Below, piece after piece: positions 10,989 to 19,998 of a stretch of DNA of 63,305 nucleotides. The notes beneath the pieces are model-generated. The model was not told where the DNA came from and made no database searches. It saw only the letters and a program-made list of their open reading frames with translations. The stretch spans positions 1 to 63,305 of the forward strand of contig NZ_BCWN01000020.1 in the NCBI RefSeq assembly GCF_001592225.1, in the 5' to 3' direction. The position numbers and the translations under genes are program-made. Position 1 is the stretch's first letter, and each line of letters starts with the position of its first letter. This DNA is from Castellaniella caeni NBRC 101664 (GTDB lineage: Bacteria > Pseudomonadota > Gammaproteobacteria > Burkholderiales > Burkholderiaceae_B).

Positions 10989-11870
10989 ATGGAGAAACGC
11001 GTCGTCTTCCGCCACCGCACCCTGCCCTGGCTGTTGCTGGCGCCGCAGCTGGCCATCACCCTGGTGTTCTTTTTCTGGCCGGCGGGGCAGGCAATGTGGC
11101 AGTCGTTTCGCATGGAAGACCCGTTTGGCCTGGCGTCACAGTTCGTCGGGCTGGACAACTTCATCGAGCTGTTCTCCAACGCCGAATACCTCGCCTCGTT
11201 TCGCACCACGGCCTGGTTCTCGGCCCTGGTCGCTGCGGGCGGGCTGGCTATTTCCCTGCTGCTGGCCGTCATGGCCGACCGCGTCGTGCGCGGCGCGGCC
11301 GTCTACAAGACCCTGCTCATCTGGCCATACGCGGTGGCCGCCGCCGTGGCCGGGGTCTTGTGGCTGTTCCTGTTCTCGCCCTCAGTGGGTATCCTCGCGG
11401 TGGGCATGATGCGCCTGGGCCTGGCCTGGAACCCGCGCCTGGATGGCGGCGACGCCATGGCGCTCATCGTCTTTGCCTCGATCTGGAAACAGGTGTCCTA
11501 CAACTTCCTGTTCTTTTTGGCGGGCCTGCAGTCCATCCCAAAGTCCCTCATCGAGGCCGCCGCGATCGACGGCGCGGGTCCCGCGCGGCGCTTCTGGACG
11601 ATCGTCTTCCCGCTGCTCTCGCCCACCACCTTCTTTCTGCTGGTCATCAACTTCATCTACGCTTTCTTCGACACCTTCGCGGTCATCGACGTGGTCACGC
11701 AAGGCGGCCCCGGGCATGCCACCGACATCCTCGTCTACAAGGTGTACAACGCGGGTTTCAAAGGTCTGGATCTGGGTTCTTCGGCGGCGCAATCCGTCAT
11801 CCTGATGCTCATCGTCATCGCCCTGACGGCCATCCAGTTTCGCTACGTCGATCGCAAGGTAAATTACTGA
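10989..11870 (+). CDS. ugpA: sn-Glycerol-3-phosphate ABC transporter permease UgpA
   Basis: This 293-residue MalF/UgpA-type permease has six membrane segments. The EAA loop reads [20 protein letters not shown] (about residues 186-205), where the UgpC ATPase docks. It starts 3 nt after ugpB and partners UgpE. Length matches E. coli UgpA (295). Confidence 0.93.
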   Translation: MEKRVVFRHRTLPWLLLAPQLAITLVFFFWPAGQAMWQSFRMEDPFGLASQFVGLDNFIELFSNAEYLASFRTTAWFSALVAAGGLAISLLLAVMADRVVRGAAVYKTLLIWPYAVAAAVAGVLWLFLFSPSVGILAVGMMRLGLAWNPRLDGGDAMALIVFASIWKQVSYNFLFFLAGLQSIPKSLIEAAAIDGAGPARRFWTIVFPLLSPTTFFLLVINFIYAFFDTFAVIDVVTQGGPGHATDILVYKVYNAGFKGLDLGSSAAQSVILMLIVIALTAIQFRYVDRKVNY

Positions 11871-11871
11871 G

Positions 11872-12714
11872 ATGGTTGAACGCCGCCCCCTGCTCGATCT
11901 GTTCTCGCACGCCGTCCTGATCCTCGGCGTGGCGGTGATCGCATTTCCCCTCTACGTGGCCTTCGTCGCCTCGACCCAGACCGCCCAGGAAGTCGCCCAG
12001 GCGCCCATGTCGCTGCTGCCGGGCACGCATTTCTTCGGCAACTACTGGGCCGTGCTCACGGGCAATGCCATCAACACACCGCCCGTGGGCCGGATGCTCT
12101 GGATCAGCACCTTCATGGCGCTGGCCATCGCCATCGGCAAGATCGCCATTTCGATGCTCTCGGCCTTTGCCGTGGTGTATTTCCGCTTTCCCCTGCGCAT
12201 GCTGTGCTTCTGGATGATTTTCGTCACCCTGATGCTGCCCGTCGAGGTGCGCATCGCACCCACGTACGCCGTGGTGGCGAACCTGGGCATGCTCAACAGC
12301 TACGCGGGCCTTACGCTGCCGCTCATCGCGTCGGCCACGGCCACCTTCCTGTTTCGCCAGTTCTTTCTTACCGTGCCCGACGAGCTCGTCGAGGCCGCGC
12401 GCATCGACGGCGCGGGGCCCATGCGCTTTTTCAAGGACATCCTGCTGCCACTGTCGCGCACCAGCATCGCCGCGCTGTTCGTCATCCAGTTCATCTACGG
12501 CTGGAACCAATATCTGTGGCCGCTCATCATCACCACACAAGAGAATATGTACCCCGTGGTCGTCGGCATCCGCCGCATGATCGCGGGCGGCGACAGCGTC
12601 ACCGAATGGAACCTCGTCATGGCCACGGCCCTGCTGGCCATGGTGCCGCCCGCGGCCGTGGTCATCTTGATGCAGCGCTGGTTCGTCAAGGGCCTCGTAG
12701 ACACCGAAAAATAG
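11872..12714 (+). CDS. ugpE: sn-Glycerol-3-phosphate ABC transporter permease UgpE
   Basis: This 280-residue MalG/UgpE-type permease has six membrane segments and the EAA loop [20 protein letters not shown]. The segment [16 protein letters not shown] is characteristic of UgpE. It starts one nt after ugpA, so translation is coupled. Length matches E. coli UgpE (281). Confidence 0.93.
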   Translation: MVERRPLLDLFSHAVLILGVAVIAFPLYVAFVASTQTAQEVAQAPMSLLPGTHFFGNYWAVLTGNAINTPPVGRMLWISTFMALAIAIGKIAISMLSAFAVVYFRFPLRMLCFWMIFVTLMLPVEVRIAPTYAVVANLGMLNSYAGLTLPLIASATATFLFRQFFLTVPDELVEAARIDGAGPMRFFKDILLPLSRTSIAALFVIQFIYGWNQYLWPLIITTQENMYPVVVGIRRMIAGGDSVTEWNLVMATALLAMVPPAAVVILMQRWFVKGLVDTEK

Positions 12715-12729
12715 GATACCGATCACCTT

Positions 12730-13818
12730 ATGGCAAGCTTGAGCTTTCGCAACGTGCGCAAGACCTATCCGGGCGGCGTCGCAGTCATCCACGGTATCGA
12801 CATGGAGGTGCATGACGGCGAGTTCGTCGTCATCGTGGGGCCGTCAGGCTGTGGCAAATCCACCCTCATGCGCATGGTGGCCGGGCTCGAATCGGTCACT
12901 GAAGGCGACATCGCCATCGGCGAGCGCGTGGTCAATGCGCTCGAACCCGCCGAACGCGACATCGCCATGGTCTTCCAGAACTACGCGCTCTACCCGCACA
13001 TGAGCGTCTTCGACAATATGGCCTACGGGCTGAAGATCCGCCGCCTCGACAAAGCCGAAATCCGCCGCCGAGTGGAAGACGCCGCGCGCATCCTCGAGCT
13101 GGATCACCTGCTCGACCGCCGCCCGCGCCAGCTGTCCGGGGGGCAACGCCAGCGCGTTGCCATGGGCCGCGCCATCGTGCGCGAACCGGCAGTCTTTCTG
13201 TTCGACGAGCCGCTGTCCAACCTGGACGCCAAGCTGCGCGTACAGATGCGGCTGGAAATCCAGAAGTTGCATCAGCGCCTGAAGACGACCAGCCTGTACG
13301 TGACGCACGACCAGGTCGAGGCCATGACGCTGGCGCATCGCATGATCGTCATGAACAAGGGGGTGCCCGAACAGATCGGCACACCCGCGCAGGTTTTTGA
13401 AAAGCCCGCCACCACTTTCGTGGCCAGCTTCATCGGTTCGCCGCCGATGAACCTGCTCACCGTGGGTCTGGACGCCGAGGGCCGCGCCGTGGCCCCGGAC
13501 GGGGCCGTACTGCCAGTGCAGGCGCCGCCCCGCCCAGCGGATGCCGCGCCGCTGATCCTCGGCCTGCGGCCCGAGCACCTGAGCCTGGGCGGCCAGGGCC
13601 TGCAGGCCCGCATCGAGATGATCGAAGTGCTGGGTTCGGAACAGCTGATCCACGCCCGCTGGGGCGAACAGAACCTGATTGTGCGCTGCGCCGTGGCCGA
13701 AACGCGCGAGCAGCCGCTCAATATCGGCCAGCAGATCACGTTGGGCCCCGCAGCCGGGCACCCCATCCACTGGTTCGATTCGGCCTCCGGCCAGCGCATC
13801 GAAGCAGCGGCCCGCTGA
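12730..13818 (+). CDS. ugpC: sn-Glycerol-3-phosphate ABC transporter ATP-binding protein
   Basis: This 362-residue MalK-type ATPase has Walker [10 protein letters not shown] (~37-45), Q-loop [11 protein letters not shown], signature [15 protein letters not shown], Walker [14 protein letters not shown] and H-loop [12 protein letters not shown], then a C-terminal TOBE regulatory domain (from about residue 240; [10 protein letters not shown]). It energises UgpAE. It is followed by a strong bidirectional terminator. Confidence 0.93.
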   Translation: MASLSFRNVRKTYPGGVAVIHGIDMEVHDGEFVVIVGPSGCGKSTLMRMVAGLESVTEGDIAIGERVVNALEPAERDIAMVFQNYALYPHMSVFDNMAYGLKIRRLDKAEIRRRVEDAARILELDHLLDRRPRQLSGGQRQRVAMGRAIVREPAVFLFDEPLSNLDAKLRVQMRLEIQKLHQRLKTTSLYVTHDQVEAMTLAHRMIVMNKGVPEQIGTPAQVFEKPATTFVASFIGSPPMNLLTVGLDAEGRAVAPDGAVLPVQAPPRPADAAPLILGLRPEHLSLGGQGLQARIEMIEVLGSEQLIHARWGEQNLIVRCAVAETREQPLNIGQQITLGPAAGHPIHWFDSASGQRIEAAAR

Positions 13819-13964
13819 CGGACGCTGCCGACTACTTGCCGGGCAGGCCCTGGCTGAGCTGCCCTGGCTGGGCTCTTGACCGGCAGTGCCTGAGTCTACT
13901 CGGGCCCGGGCCGGATCGCGGGATACGCCTGGGTAAAAGCCCCTGGATAAAAAGGCCTGGATAA

Positions 13965-14010
13965 AAAAACACCCGATGGCAGGACGATCGTCCAGCCATC
14001 GGGTGTTTTT
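13965..14010. terminator. Strong bidirectional intrinsic terminator
   Basis: AAAAACACCCGATGGC (13965-13980) pairs perfectly with GCCATCGGGTGTTTTT (13995-14010), a 16-bp stem with A and T tracts on its sides. The loop itself contains the palindrome GGACGATCGTCC. It separates ugpC from the convergent livK paralogue and can serve both. Confidence 0.9.
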
Positions 14011-14102
14011 CGTGGCGGTTCCTTGGCCGGAACGGCGCAGGCGGTCAGGCCGTGCGCCGCCCTGGTGGGCCGCCGCAAAGCGGCCCGCCGACACTGGCCT
14101 GC

Positions 14103-15224
14103 TTACTTGTAAACCGTCTTCGAGCCATCAGCGTGCCAGGTGAACACGTCGAACTTGAAGGACTTCAGGTCACCCTGCTTGTTCCAGGCAATGTCGCCGA
14201 TAGGCGTCTTGACCGAATTGGCGTGCAGCCAGGCGGCCACCTTGGTGGGGTCGTCCTTGCCAACACCCTTGATGCCGGCGGCAATGGCGTCGACCGCCGA
14301 GTAGGCGGTGAGCTGGAAGGCACCACCGGCGTTGCGCCCCTTGTCTTTGAAGGCCTTGACGACGGCGGCGTTGGCCGGATCGGAGGTGAAGTCGGCGGGC
14401 AGCGTCACCAGCATGCCTTCGACGGACGGGCCGGCAATGGCATTGATATCGGGATTACCGACCCCTTCAGGCCCCATGAACTTGGCTTGCAGCCCTTGTT
14501 CGGCGCCCTGGCGCAGCAACAGGCCCATTTCGGGGTGGTAGCCGCCGTAGTAGACGAAGTCGGCACCCGACGACTTGAGCTTGGTGATGACGGCGGAGTA
14601 ATCGCTGTCGCCGGCGTTGATGCCTTCAAACATCACGACCTTGACACCGGCCTTTTCGAGGTCGGCCTTGACGGCCGAGGCGATGCCCTGGCCATAAGAC
14701 TGCTTGTCGTGCAGCACGGCGACGGCCTTGGGCTTGATTTTCTGCTCGATGAATTCCGCAGCCGCGGGACCTTGCTGGTCGTCACGCCCGATGGTGCGGA
14801 AAATCATGTCGTAGTTCTTGCCATCGGTGACGGCGGGCGAGGTGGCCGAGGGAGAGACCATGACCACGCCTTCGTTGTTGTACACGGGGGCTGCCGCGAT
14901 GGTAGCACCCGAGCAGACGTGACCGACGACGTAGTGGATCTTTTCGTTGACGACGCGGTTGGCAACCACGGGGCCCTGCTTGGGTTCGCAGGCGTCATCC
15001 ATGACGACGGCTTCGAGCTTCTTGCCCAGGACGCCGCCCGATGCATTGATGGTTTCAATGGCGGTATCGACGCCTTCTTTGACCATGTCGCCATATTGCG
15101 TGAGGGCCCCGGTGTAGGGGCCCGCGATGGCGATCTTGATCGTGTCGGCGCTTGCGGCGGAAGACATCATCATGCCGGCGGCCAAGCCCAATGCGGCAAC
15201 CATCGGCGTCAAGCGAATATTCAT
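14103..15224 (-). CDS. Orphan LivK-type branched-chain amino acid binding protein
   Basis: This 373-residue type I periplasmic binding protein starts at the ATG at 15224, preceded by a strong AGGAGG seven nt upstream, rather than at an upstream ATG that would spoil the signal peptide. The signal peptide is MNIRLTPMVAALGLAAGMMM with cleavage after ASA. Motifs GHVCSGATIAAAPVYNNEG and FRTIGRDDQQGPAAAEFIE mirror the LivK at 7332-8450, so the two are paralogues (like E. coli LivJ/LivK). No permease or ATPase accompanies it; it probably feeds LivHMGF with a different amino acid range. Confidence 0.9.
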   Translation of the reverse strand: MNIRLTPMVAALGLAAGMMMSSAASADTIKIAIAGPYTGALTQYGDMVKEGVDTAIETINASGGVLGKKLEAVVMDDACEPKQGPVVANRVVNEKIHYVVGHVCSGATIAAAPVYNNEGVVMVSPSATSPAVTDGKNYDMIFRTIGRDDQQGPAAAEFIEQKIKPKAVAVLHDKQSYGQGIASAVKADLEKAGVKVVMFEGINAGDSDYSAVITKLKSSGADFVYYGGYHPEMGLLLRQGAEQGLQAKFMGPEGVGNPDINAIAGPSVEGMLVTLPADFTSDPANAAVVKAFKDKGRNAGGAFQLTAYSAVDAIAAGIKGVGKDDPTKVAAWLHANSVKTPIGDIAWNKQGDLKSFKFDVFTWHADGSKTVYK

Positions 15225-15260
15225 ACAACCTCCTATGAAAGACCCAGAAAGAATACACGA

Positions 15261-15297
15261 AACCCCCGTGGGAGACACAATATCTCATACGGGGGTT
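15261..15297 (-). promoter_or_regulatory. Leader hairpin upstream of the orphan livK
   Basis: AACCCCCGT (15261-15269) pairs perfectly with ACGGGGGTT (15289-15297); the 19-nt loop contains a second small stem (GAGA/TCTC). It lies 37-73 nt upstream of the ATG, in the probable 5' leader, and may be an attenuator, operator or mRNA stabiliser. Confidence 0.45.
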
Positions 15298-15436
15298 TTC
15301 CCGGAATAATACGGCGTATAAACGATTGCGCACGCACGATTTGCCGCAAATATGGCCTGGGCAAGCAAGCTGTGCGGCATCCCGGACGGCTTTTCATGAA
15401 TGCCCGACACCGGGCGCGCGCAGCTTGGCCGCAGCT

Positions 15437-16399
15437 TCAGATGAGCGCGTCGGCGGCCGTGGCGACCGCCTGCTCTTCAAGCATCGTGACGCCCGGCAGA
15501 TGACACTGGCGCACCGCGTGCACCAGGGCGTCGATGGCGGCCTGGCGCGGGAAGCTCTTGCGCCAGACCAGCACCACCCGACGGTCGGGCACGGGGGGGG
15601 CGAAGGGCACGAATTTCAGCAGCTTGCTTTCCGCCCCCTGCATGCCAATGGCGCTGGCGGGCATGACGGTGATGCCGATACCCGCCGCCACCATGTGGCG
15701 GATGGTTTCCAGCGAAGAGCCTTCGAAGGTGCGCTGGATGCCCTCGCTGGACGCCGAGTAGCGCGACAGCTCGGGGCAGACCTCCAGCACCTGATCCCGA
15801 AAACAGTGCCCCGCGCCCAGCAGCAGCATGGTTTCTTCTTTCAGGCGCCGCGATGGAATCTGTTTGTGCCGGGCCCACGGGTGATCGTGCGGCAGGGCCA
15901 CGAAAAAGGGTTCGTCGTACAGGGCACATTGCGCCAGCCCGGTTTCAGGTAGCGGCAGCGCCACGATGGCGCAATCGATCTCGCCCTGGCGCAACAGTTC
16001 GAGCAGGCGCGTAGTGTAGTTTTCCTGCAGCAGCAGCGGCATCTGCGGCGTATGGCGGATCTGTTCGGGCACCAGATGCGGCAGCAGATAGGGGCCCACG
16101 GTGTAGATGACGCCGACGCGCAAGGGCCCTTCGAGCGGGTCGTGCCCCTGGCGGGCAATTTCGCGCAGATTGGCGCCCTCTTCGAGCACTTTTTGCGCTT
16201 GGGTGACCACGCGCAGGCCGATCGGGGTGATGCCGACCTCGGCACCGCCGCGCTCGAACAGCACGACCCCCAGCTCTTCCTCGAGCTTGCGGATGGCTAC
16301 CGACAAGGTGGGCTGGCTGACGAAGCAGGCCTCCGCCGCCCGGCCAAAGTGACGCTCGCGCGCCACGGCCACGATGTATTTCAGTTCGGTCAAGGTCAT
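15437..16399 (-). CDS. oxyR: Hydrogen peroxide-responsive LysR regulator OxyR
   Basis: This 320-residue LysR-family regulator has an N-terminal winged HTH (residues 1-60; HFGRAAEACFVSQPTLSVAI) and a C-terminal sensing domain. The redox cysteines sit at the canonical positions Cys199 and Cys208 in GHCFRDQVLEVC; peroxide joins them in a disulfide that switches the protein to an activator of catalase, peroxiredoxin and similar genes. It starts 15 nt after recG and is probably co-transcribed with it, an arrangement common in betaproteobacteria. Confidence 0.95.
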   Translation of the reverse strand: MTLTELKYIVAVARERHFGRAAEACFVSQPTLSVAIRKLEEELGVVLFERGGAEVGITPIGLRVVTQAQKVLEEGANLREIARQGHDPLEGPLRVGVIYTVGPYLLPHLVPEQIRHTPQMPLLLQENYTTRLLELLRQGEIDCAIVALPLPETGLAQCALYDEPFFVALPHDHPWARHKQIPSRRLKEETMLLLGAGHCFRDQVLEVCPELSRYSASSEGIQRTFEGSSLETIRHMVAAGIGITVMPASAIGMQGAESKLLKFVPFAPPVPDRRVVLVWRKSFPRQAAIDALVHAVRQCHLPGVTMLEEQAVATAADALI

Positions 16400-16414
16400 G
16401 GTGGTTTCTCGTGT

Positions 16415-18478
16415 TTAACTGCGCAGGTACTGGCTGGCGCCCGACATCCAGCGCTGCTGATGCGCCCTGGCCTGTTCGGGAAAATCGCGCACCAGCCAGG
16501 CGGCGGCCTCGCGCGCCTGCTCGAGCAGGCTTTCGTCGTCATTGAGGTCGGCAAAGCGCAGCAGAGCCTGGCCGGACTGCCGCACCCCCAGCAGTTCGCC
16601 CGGGCCGCGCTGCGCGAGATCGCGGCGCGCGATCTCGAAGCCGTCCGTGGTCTCGTACAAGGCCCGCAGGCGTTCTCGGGCCACCATCGACAGGGGCTGT
16701 TCGTAGAGCAACACGCAGGTGGATTCGTGCGCGCCGCGCCCTACCCGGCCCCGCAGTTGGTGCAGCTGCGCCAGGCCGAAGCGCTCGGCGTGCTCGATCA
16801 CCATCAGGCTGGCGTTGGGCACGTCCACCCCCACCTCGATCACCGTGGTACTGACCAGCAGCTGGATGTCTCCGGCGCGAAACGCCGCCATGGTATCGGC
16901 CTTTTCTTGCGCGGGCAGGCGCCCGTGCATGAGGCCGACGCGCAGGTCGGGCAGTTCGGCGCACAAGTGCTGCCAGGTATCGACGGCAGTCTGCAGCTGC
17001 AGGGCCTCGCTTTCCTCGACCAATGGGCAGACCCAGTAGGCCTGGCGCCCCTGGCGCACACAGGCGGCCACGTGCGCCAGGACTTCTTCGCGCCGCGCCC
17101 CTGCGAACAGGCGCGTGCGCACTGGCGTGCGTCCGGGAGGCAGCTCGTCGAGCACGGAGACGTCCATGTCGGCAAAAAAGGCCATGGCCAGGGTGCGCGG
17201 AATGGGCGTGGCGCTCATGCTGAGTTGATGCGGATGAAAGCGGGCCTGGTCACCCTTGCGGCTGAGGGCCAGGCGCTGCCCCACCCCGAAGCGGTGCTGT
17301 TCGTCGCTGATGACCAGGCCCAGCGACTGGAACTGCACCTTGTCCTGGATGAGCGCCTGGGTGCCCACGGCCAGGCGGGCCTCGCCCGAGGCGATGGCCT
17401 GCAGCGCCTGGCGGCGGGCCGCCGCGGGCAGGTTGCCGGTAAGCCAGGCGATCGGCACGCCCAGCGGCCCGAGCCATTCGGAAAATTTGCGCCACAGTTG
17501 TTCGGCGAGAATTTCGGTGGGCGCCATCACGGCCACCTGCACGCCCGCGTCGATGGCCTGTGCGGCGGCCATGGCCGCCACCAAGGTTTTGCCGCTGCCC
17601 ACATCGCCCTGCAAGAGGCGGTGCATGGGGTGCGCAACGGCGAGATCCTGCTGGATTTCGACGATGGCCCGCTGCTGCGCACGCGTGGGCTTGAAAGGCA
17701 GCCCGGCCAGCAGCCGGGCCGACAGCGCCCCGGCCTTTTGCAGAGCCACGGCCTTGAGCGCCCGGCGCGCGGCGCGGGCATCGGCCAGCGCCAGCTGCTG
17801 CGCGAGCAGTTCGTCAAATTTGATGCGGCGCCACGCGGGGTGGCTGTGCTGCGCCAGCAGTTCGAGCGAGATGTCCGGGCTCGGGTGGTGCAGCAGCCGC
17901 AACGAAGCGGCAAAATCGGCCAGATCGTAGGCTTGGCAGACCGCCGACGGCAGCGTGTCGCTCAGGTCGGCCTCGTCCAGCGCCTTGCCGATGGCCTTGC
18001 GCAGGCTGGCTTGCGACAGCCCCTGGGTGCTGGGATAGACGGGCGTCAGGGTCGCGGGCAGCGGCGTGCCGGGTTCGGTAACCAGCGGATGGACGATTTC
18101 CAGGCCATGAAAGCCGCCCCGCACTTCACCCCGCACGCGCACCGGGCGGCCGGATTTCAGGCGGCTTTGCTGGCCGGGATAGACGTGCAGCCAGCGCAGC
18201 TGCAAGTGCCCGGTGCCATCGGACAGCACCGCCTGCAGCTCGCGGCGGGGCCGCAGGCGCAATTCGCTGCTGAGAATCTCGCCCTCGAAGACGGCGTGCG
18301 CCCCGGGCTGCGCCTGGCTGACGGGTGTGATCCGGGTTTCATCTTCGTAGCGCAGCGGCAGATGCACGACGAAGTCGGCCGCCGTGCGCAGCCCCAGGCG
18401 CTCGAAGAGACGCTGCGTGCCAGAGACCGCCTTGGGCGGGCGACGCGCCGCTTGCGCGCCGACTGCTGTCGAACCCAT
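16415..18478 (-). CDS. recG: ATP-dependent DNA helicase RecG
   Basis: This 687-residue protein remodels stalled forks and Holliday junctions. The N-terminal wedge (OB-fold) domain covers about residues 20-170 (LRYEDETRI, VRVRGEVRGGFHGLEIVHP). The helicase domains show motif I QGDVGSGKT, the DEQH box ISDEQHRFGVGQR, motif III MSATPIPRTLAM, QLLVSTTVIEVGVDVPNA and QLRGRVGRG. Length is normal for RecG (~690). It begins 26 nt after ridA on the same strand. Confidence 0.96.
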   Translation of the reverse strand: MGSTAVGAQAARRPPKAVSGTQRLFERLGLRTAADFVVHLPLRYEDETRITPVSQAQPGAHAVFEGEILSSELRLRPRRELQAVLSDGTGHLQLRWLHVYPGQQSRLKSGRPVRVRGEVRGGFHGLEIVHPLVTEPGTPLPATLTPVYPSTQGLSQASLRKAIGKALDEADLSDTLPSAVCQAYDLADFAASLRLLHHPSPDISLELLAQHSHPAWRRIKFDELLAQQLALADARAARRALKAVALQKAGALSARLLAGLPFKPTRAQQRAIVEIQQDLAVAHPMHRLLQGDVGSGKTLVAAMAAAQAIDAGVQVAVMAPTEILAEQLWRKFSEWLGPLGVPIAWLTGNLPAAARRQALQAIASGEARLAVGTQALIQDKVQFQSLGLVISDEQHRFGVGQRLALSRKGDQARFHPHQLSMSATPIPRTLAMAFFADMDVSVLDELPPGRTPVRTRLFAGARREEVLAHVAACVRQGRQAYWVCPLVEESEALQLQTAVDTWQHLCAELPDLRVGLMHGRLPAQEKADTMAAFRAGDIQLLVSTTVIEVGVDVPNASLMVIEHAERFGLAQLHQLRGRVGRGAHESTCVLLYEQPLSMVARERLRALYETTDGFEIARRDLAQRGPGELLGVRQSGQALLRFADLNDDESLLEQAREAAAWLVRDFPEQARAHQQRWMSGASQYLRS

Positions 18479-18504
18479 GACGACGCCCCTGCGCGGCGGC
18501 CCGA

Positions 18505-18891
18505 TCAGAGCGACAGGACGGCTTCGACCTCGAACTGGGCCCCCTTGGGCAGGCTGGCCACGCCGATGGTGGAGCGTGCCGGGTACGGCTGGGGGATGAT
18601 TTCCGCCATGATCGCGTTGGCGCTGGCGAACTTGCTGAGGTCGGTGAGAAACAGCGTGAGCTTGACGACGTTGTCGAGCGTGCCGCCCGCCGCTTCGATC
18701 ACGGCCTGCATGTTGGCGAACGACTGGCGCACCTGGCCTTCGAAGTTTTCGGAGACGAGTTCGCCCGTGCCCGGTTCGAGCCCGATCTGGCCCGACAGAA
18801 AGACCAGGCGGCCCGCAGGCACGCTGATGGCCTGGGAATACGGGCCGACGGCGGCCGGGGCGGCGTCTGTGTGTACGACTTGCTTGCTCAT
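18505..18891 (-). CDS. ridA: RidA-family enamine/imine deaminase
   Basis: This 128-residue YjgF/YER057c/UK114 protein hydrolyses reactive 2-aminoacrylate-type enamines released by PLP enzymes. The substrate-binding residues of the family appear in LVFLSGQIGLEP and the C-terminal YPARSTIGVASLPKGAQFEVEA (Arg and Glu of the active site). Length is typical. It is the first gene of a probable ridA-recG-oxyR unit. Confidence 0.92.
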   Translation of the reverse strand: MSKQVVHTDAAPAAVGPYSQAISVPAGRLVFLSGQIGLEPGTGELVSENFEGQVRQSFANMQAVIEAAGGTLDNVVKLTLFLTDLSKFASANAIMAEIIPQPYPARSTIGVASLPKGAQFEVEAVLSL

Positions 18892-19005
18892 GATGGGAAT
18901 CCCTGACGTGTTTTCGTAACTATCAGAGTTTACAGATCAATAGCAAAAAATAAAAGAGACCCGTACGGAGGCCTGCGCGAAACGGCATCCGCGCGGGAGC
19001 ATGGG

Positions 19006-19782
19006 CTATTTTTCGGCGAAGGCGCGTTCGTAGACGTAATCGCCGGGCTCGCCCACCCCTGGAGACACCACGAAGCCGCGTGCGTCGAGCATGGCGCGGA
19101 TGTCGGTGAGCATGGCGGGGCTGCCACAGATCATGGCGCGATCGGTGGTCGGGTCGAGCGGCGGCAGGCCGATGTCCTGGAAGATTTGCCCGCTTTCGAC
19201 CAACGTGGTGAGACGCCCTTGATGCTCGTAAGGTTCGCGGGTGACCGTGGGATAGTAGATGAGCTTGTCGCGCACGATCTCGCCCAGGAATTCATCCTGG
19301 GGCAGTTCGTGCTGGATGTAATCCGAATACGCCAGTTCGCTCACGAAGCGCACGCCGTGCGTGAGGATGACTTTCTCGAAGCGCTCGTAGACCTCGGGGT
19401 CTTTGATGATGCTGAGAAACGGGGCAAGCCCCGTGCCTGTGGCGAACAGGTACAGGTGCTTGCCCGGTTTGAGGTCGTCCACCACCAGGGTGCCCACGGG
19501 CTTGCGGCTGACCAGCACGGCGTCGCCCGGCTGCAGGTGCTGCAGGCGCGACGTGAGCGGGCCGTTGGGCACCTTGATGCTGAAGAATTCGAGGTTTTCC
19601 TCGTGGTTGGCGCTGGCGATGCTGTAGGCGCGCATCAGCGGCTTGCCCTCGACCTCGAGCCCCAGCATGACGAAGTGGCCATTATGAAACCGCAGGCCGG
19701 GATCGCGCGTGGTCTTGAAGGAAAACAGGGTGTCGTTCCAGTGGTGCACACTGAGAACATGCTCGGAGAGGAAAGCGGCCAT
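19006..19782 (-). CDS. fpr: Ferredoxin/flavodoxin--NADP+ reductase
   Basis: This 258-residue FAD enzyme exchanges electrons between NADPH and ferredoxin or flavodoxin. The FAD-binding motif is RAYSIAS (with MLGLEVEG before it), the NADP domain shows FATGTGLAPFLSIIKDPE and MICGSPAMLTDI, and the C-terminus reads YVYERAFAEK as in bacterial type II Fpr. The ATG at 19782 is preferred over one 48 nt upstream because it fits the family length (~257). It is monocistronic; oxyR nearby suggests an oxidative-stress role, which is inference. Confidence 0.93.
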   Translation of the reverse strand: MAAFLSEHVLSVHHWNDTLFSFKTTRDPGLRFHNGHFVMLGLEVEGKPLMRAYSIASANHEENLEFFSIKVPNGPLTSRLQHLQPGDAVLVSRKPVGTLVVDDLKPGKHLYLFATGTGLAPFLSIIKDPEVYERFEKVILTHGVRFVSELAYSDYIQHELPQDEFLGEIVRDKLIYYPTVTREPYEHQGRLTTLVESGQIFQDIGLPPLDPTTDRAMICGSPAMLTDIRAMLDARGFVVSPGVGEPGDYVYERAFAEK

Positions 19783-19998
19783 GTGTCGGAAAAGTAGACG
19801 GACGATGAATGCTGTAATGGTACGGCGCAACCGACGCTGCCCGAAACGGGTGGCGCCGGAAAAAAGGGCTTTGCTTGATTTGACTCAAGGTCGGGCCACG
19901 GTCGTCCGGGGGTTGGAATCGGCTAAGTGGCTGATTATACAGGCCCGCCGAGACAAACACCCAGAATCGCTTCTGGCCCAGGGGGTATTGCGCGGGCC

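Noticed and set aside
16052-18919. 955-codon plus-strand frame opposite oxyR, recG and ridA
   Set aside because: It spans three well-supported genes on the other strand and has the His/Gln/Ala-rich composition of antisense frames in GC-rich DNA.
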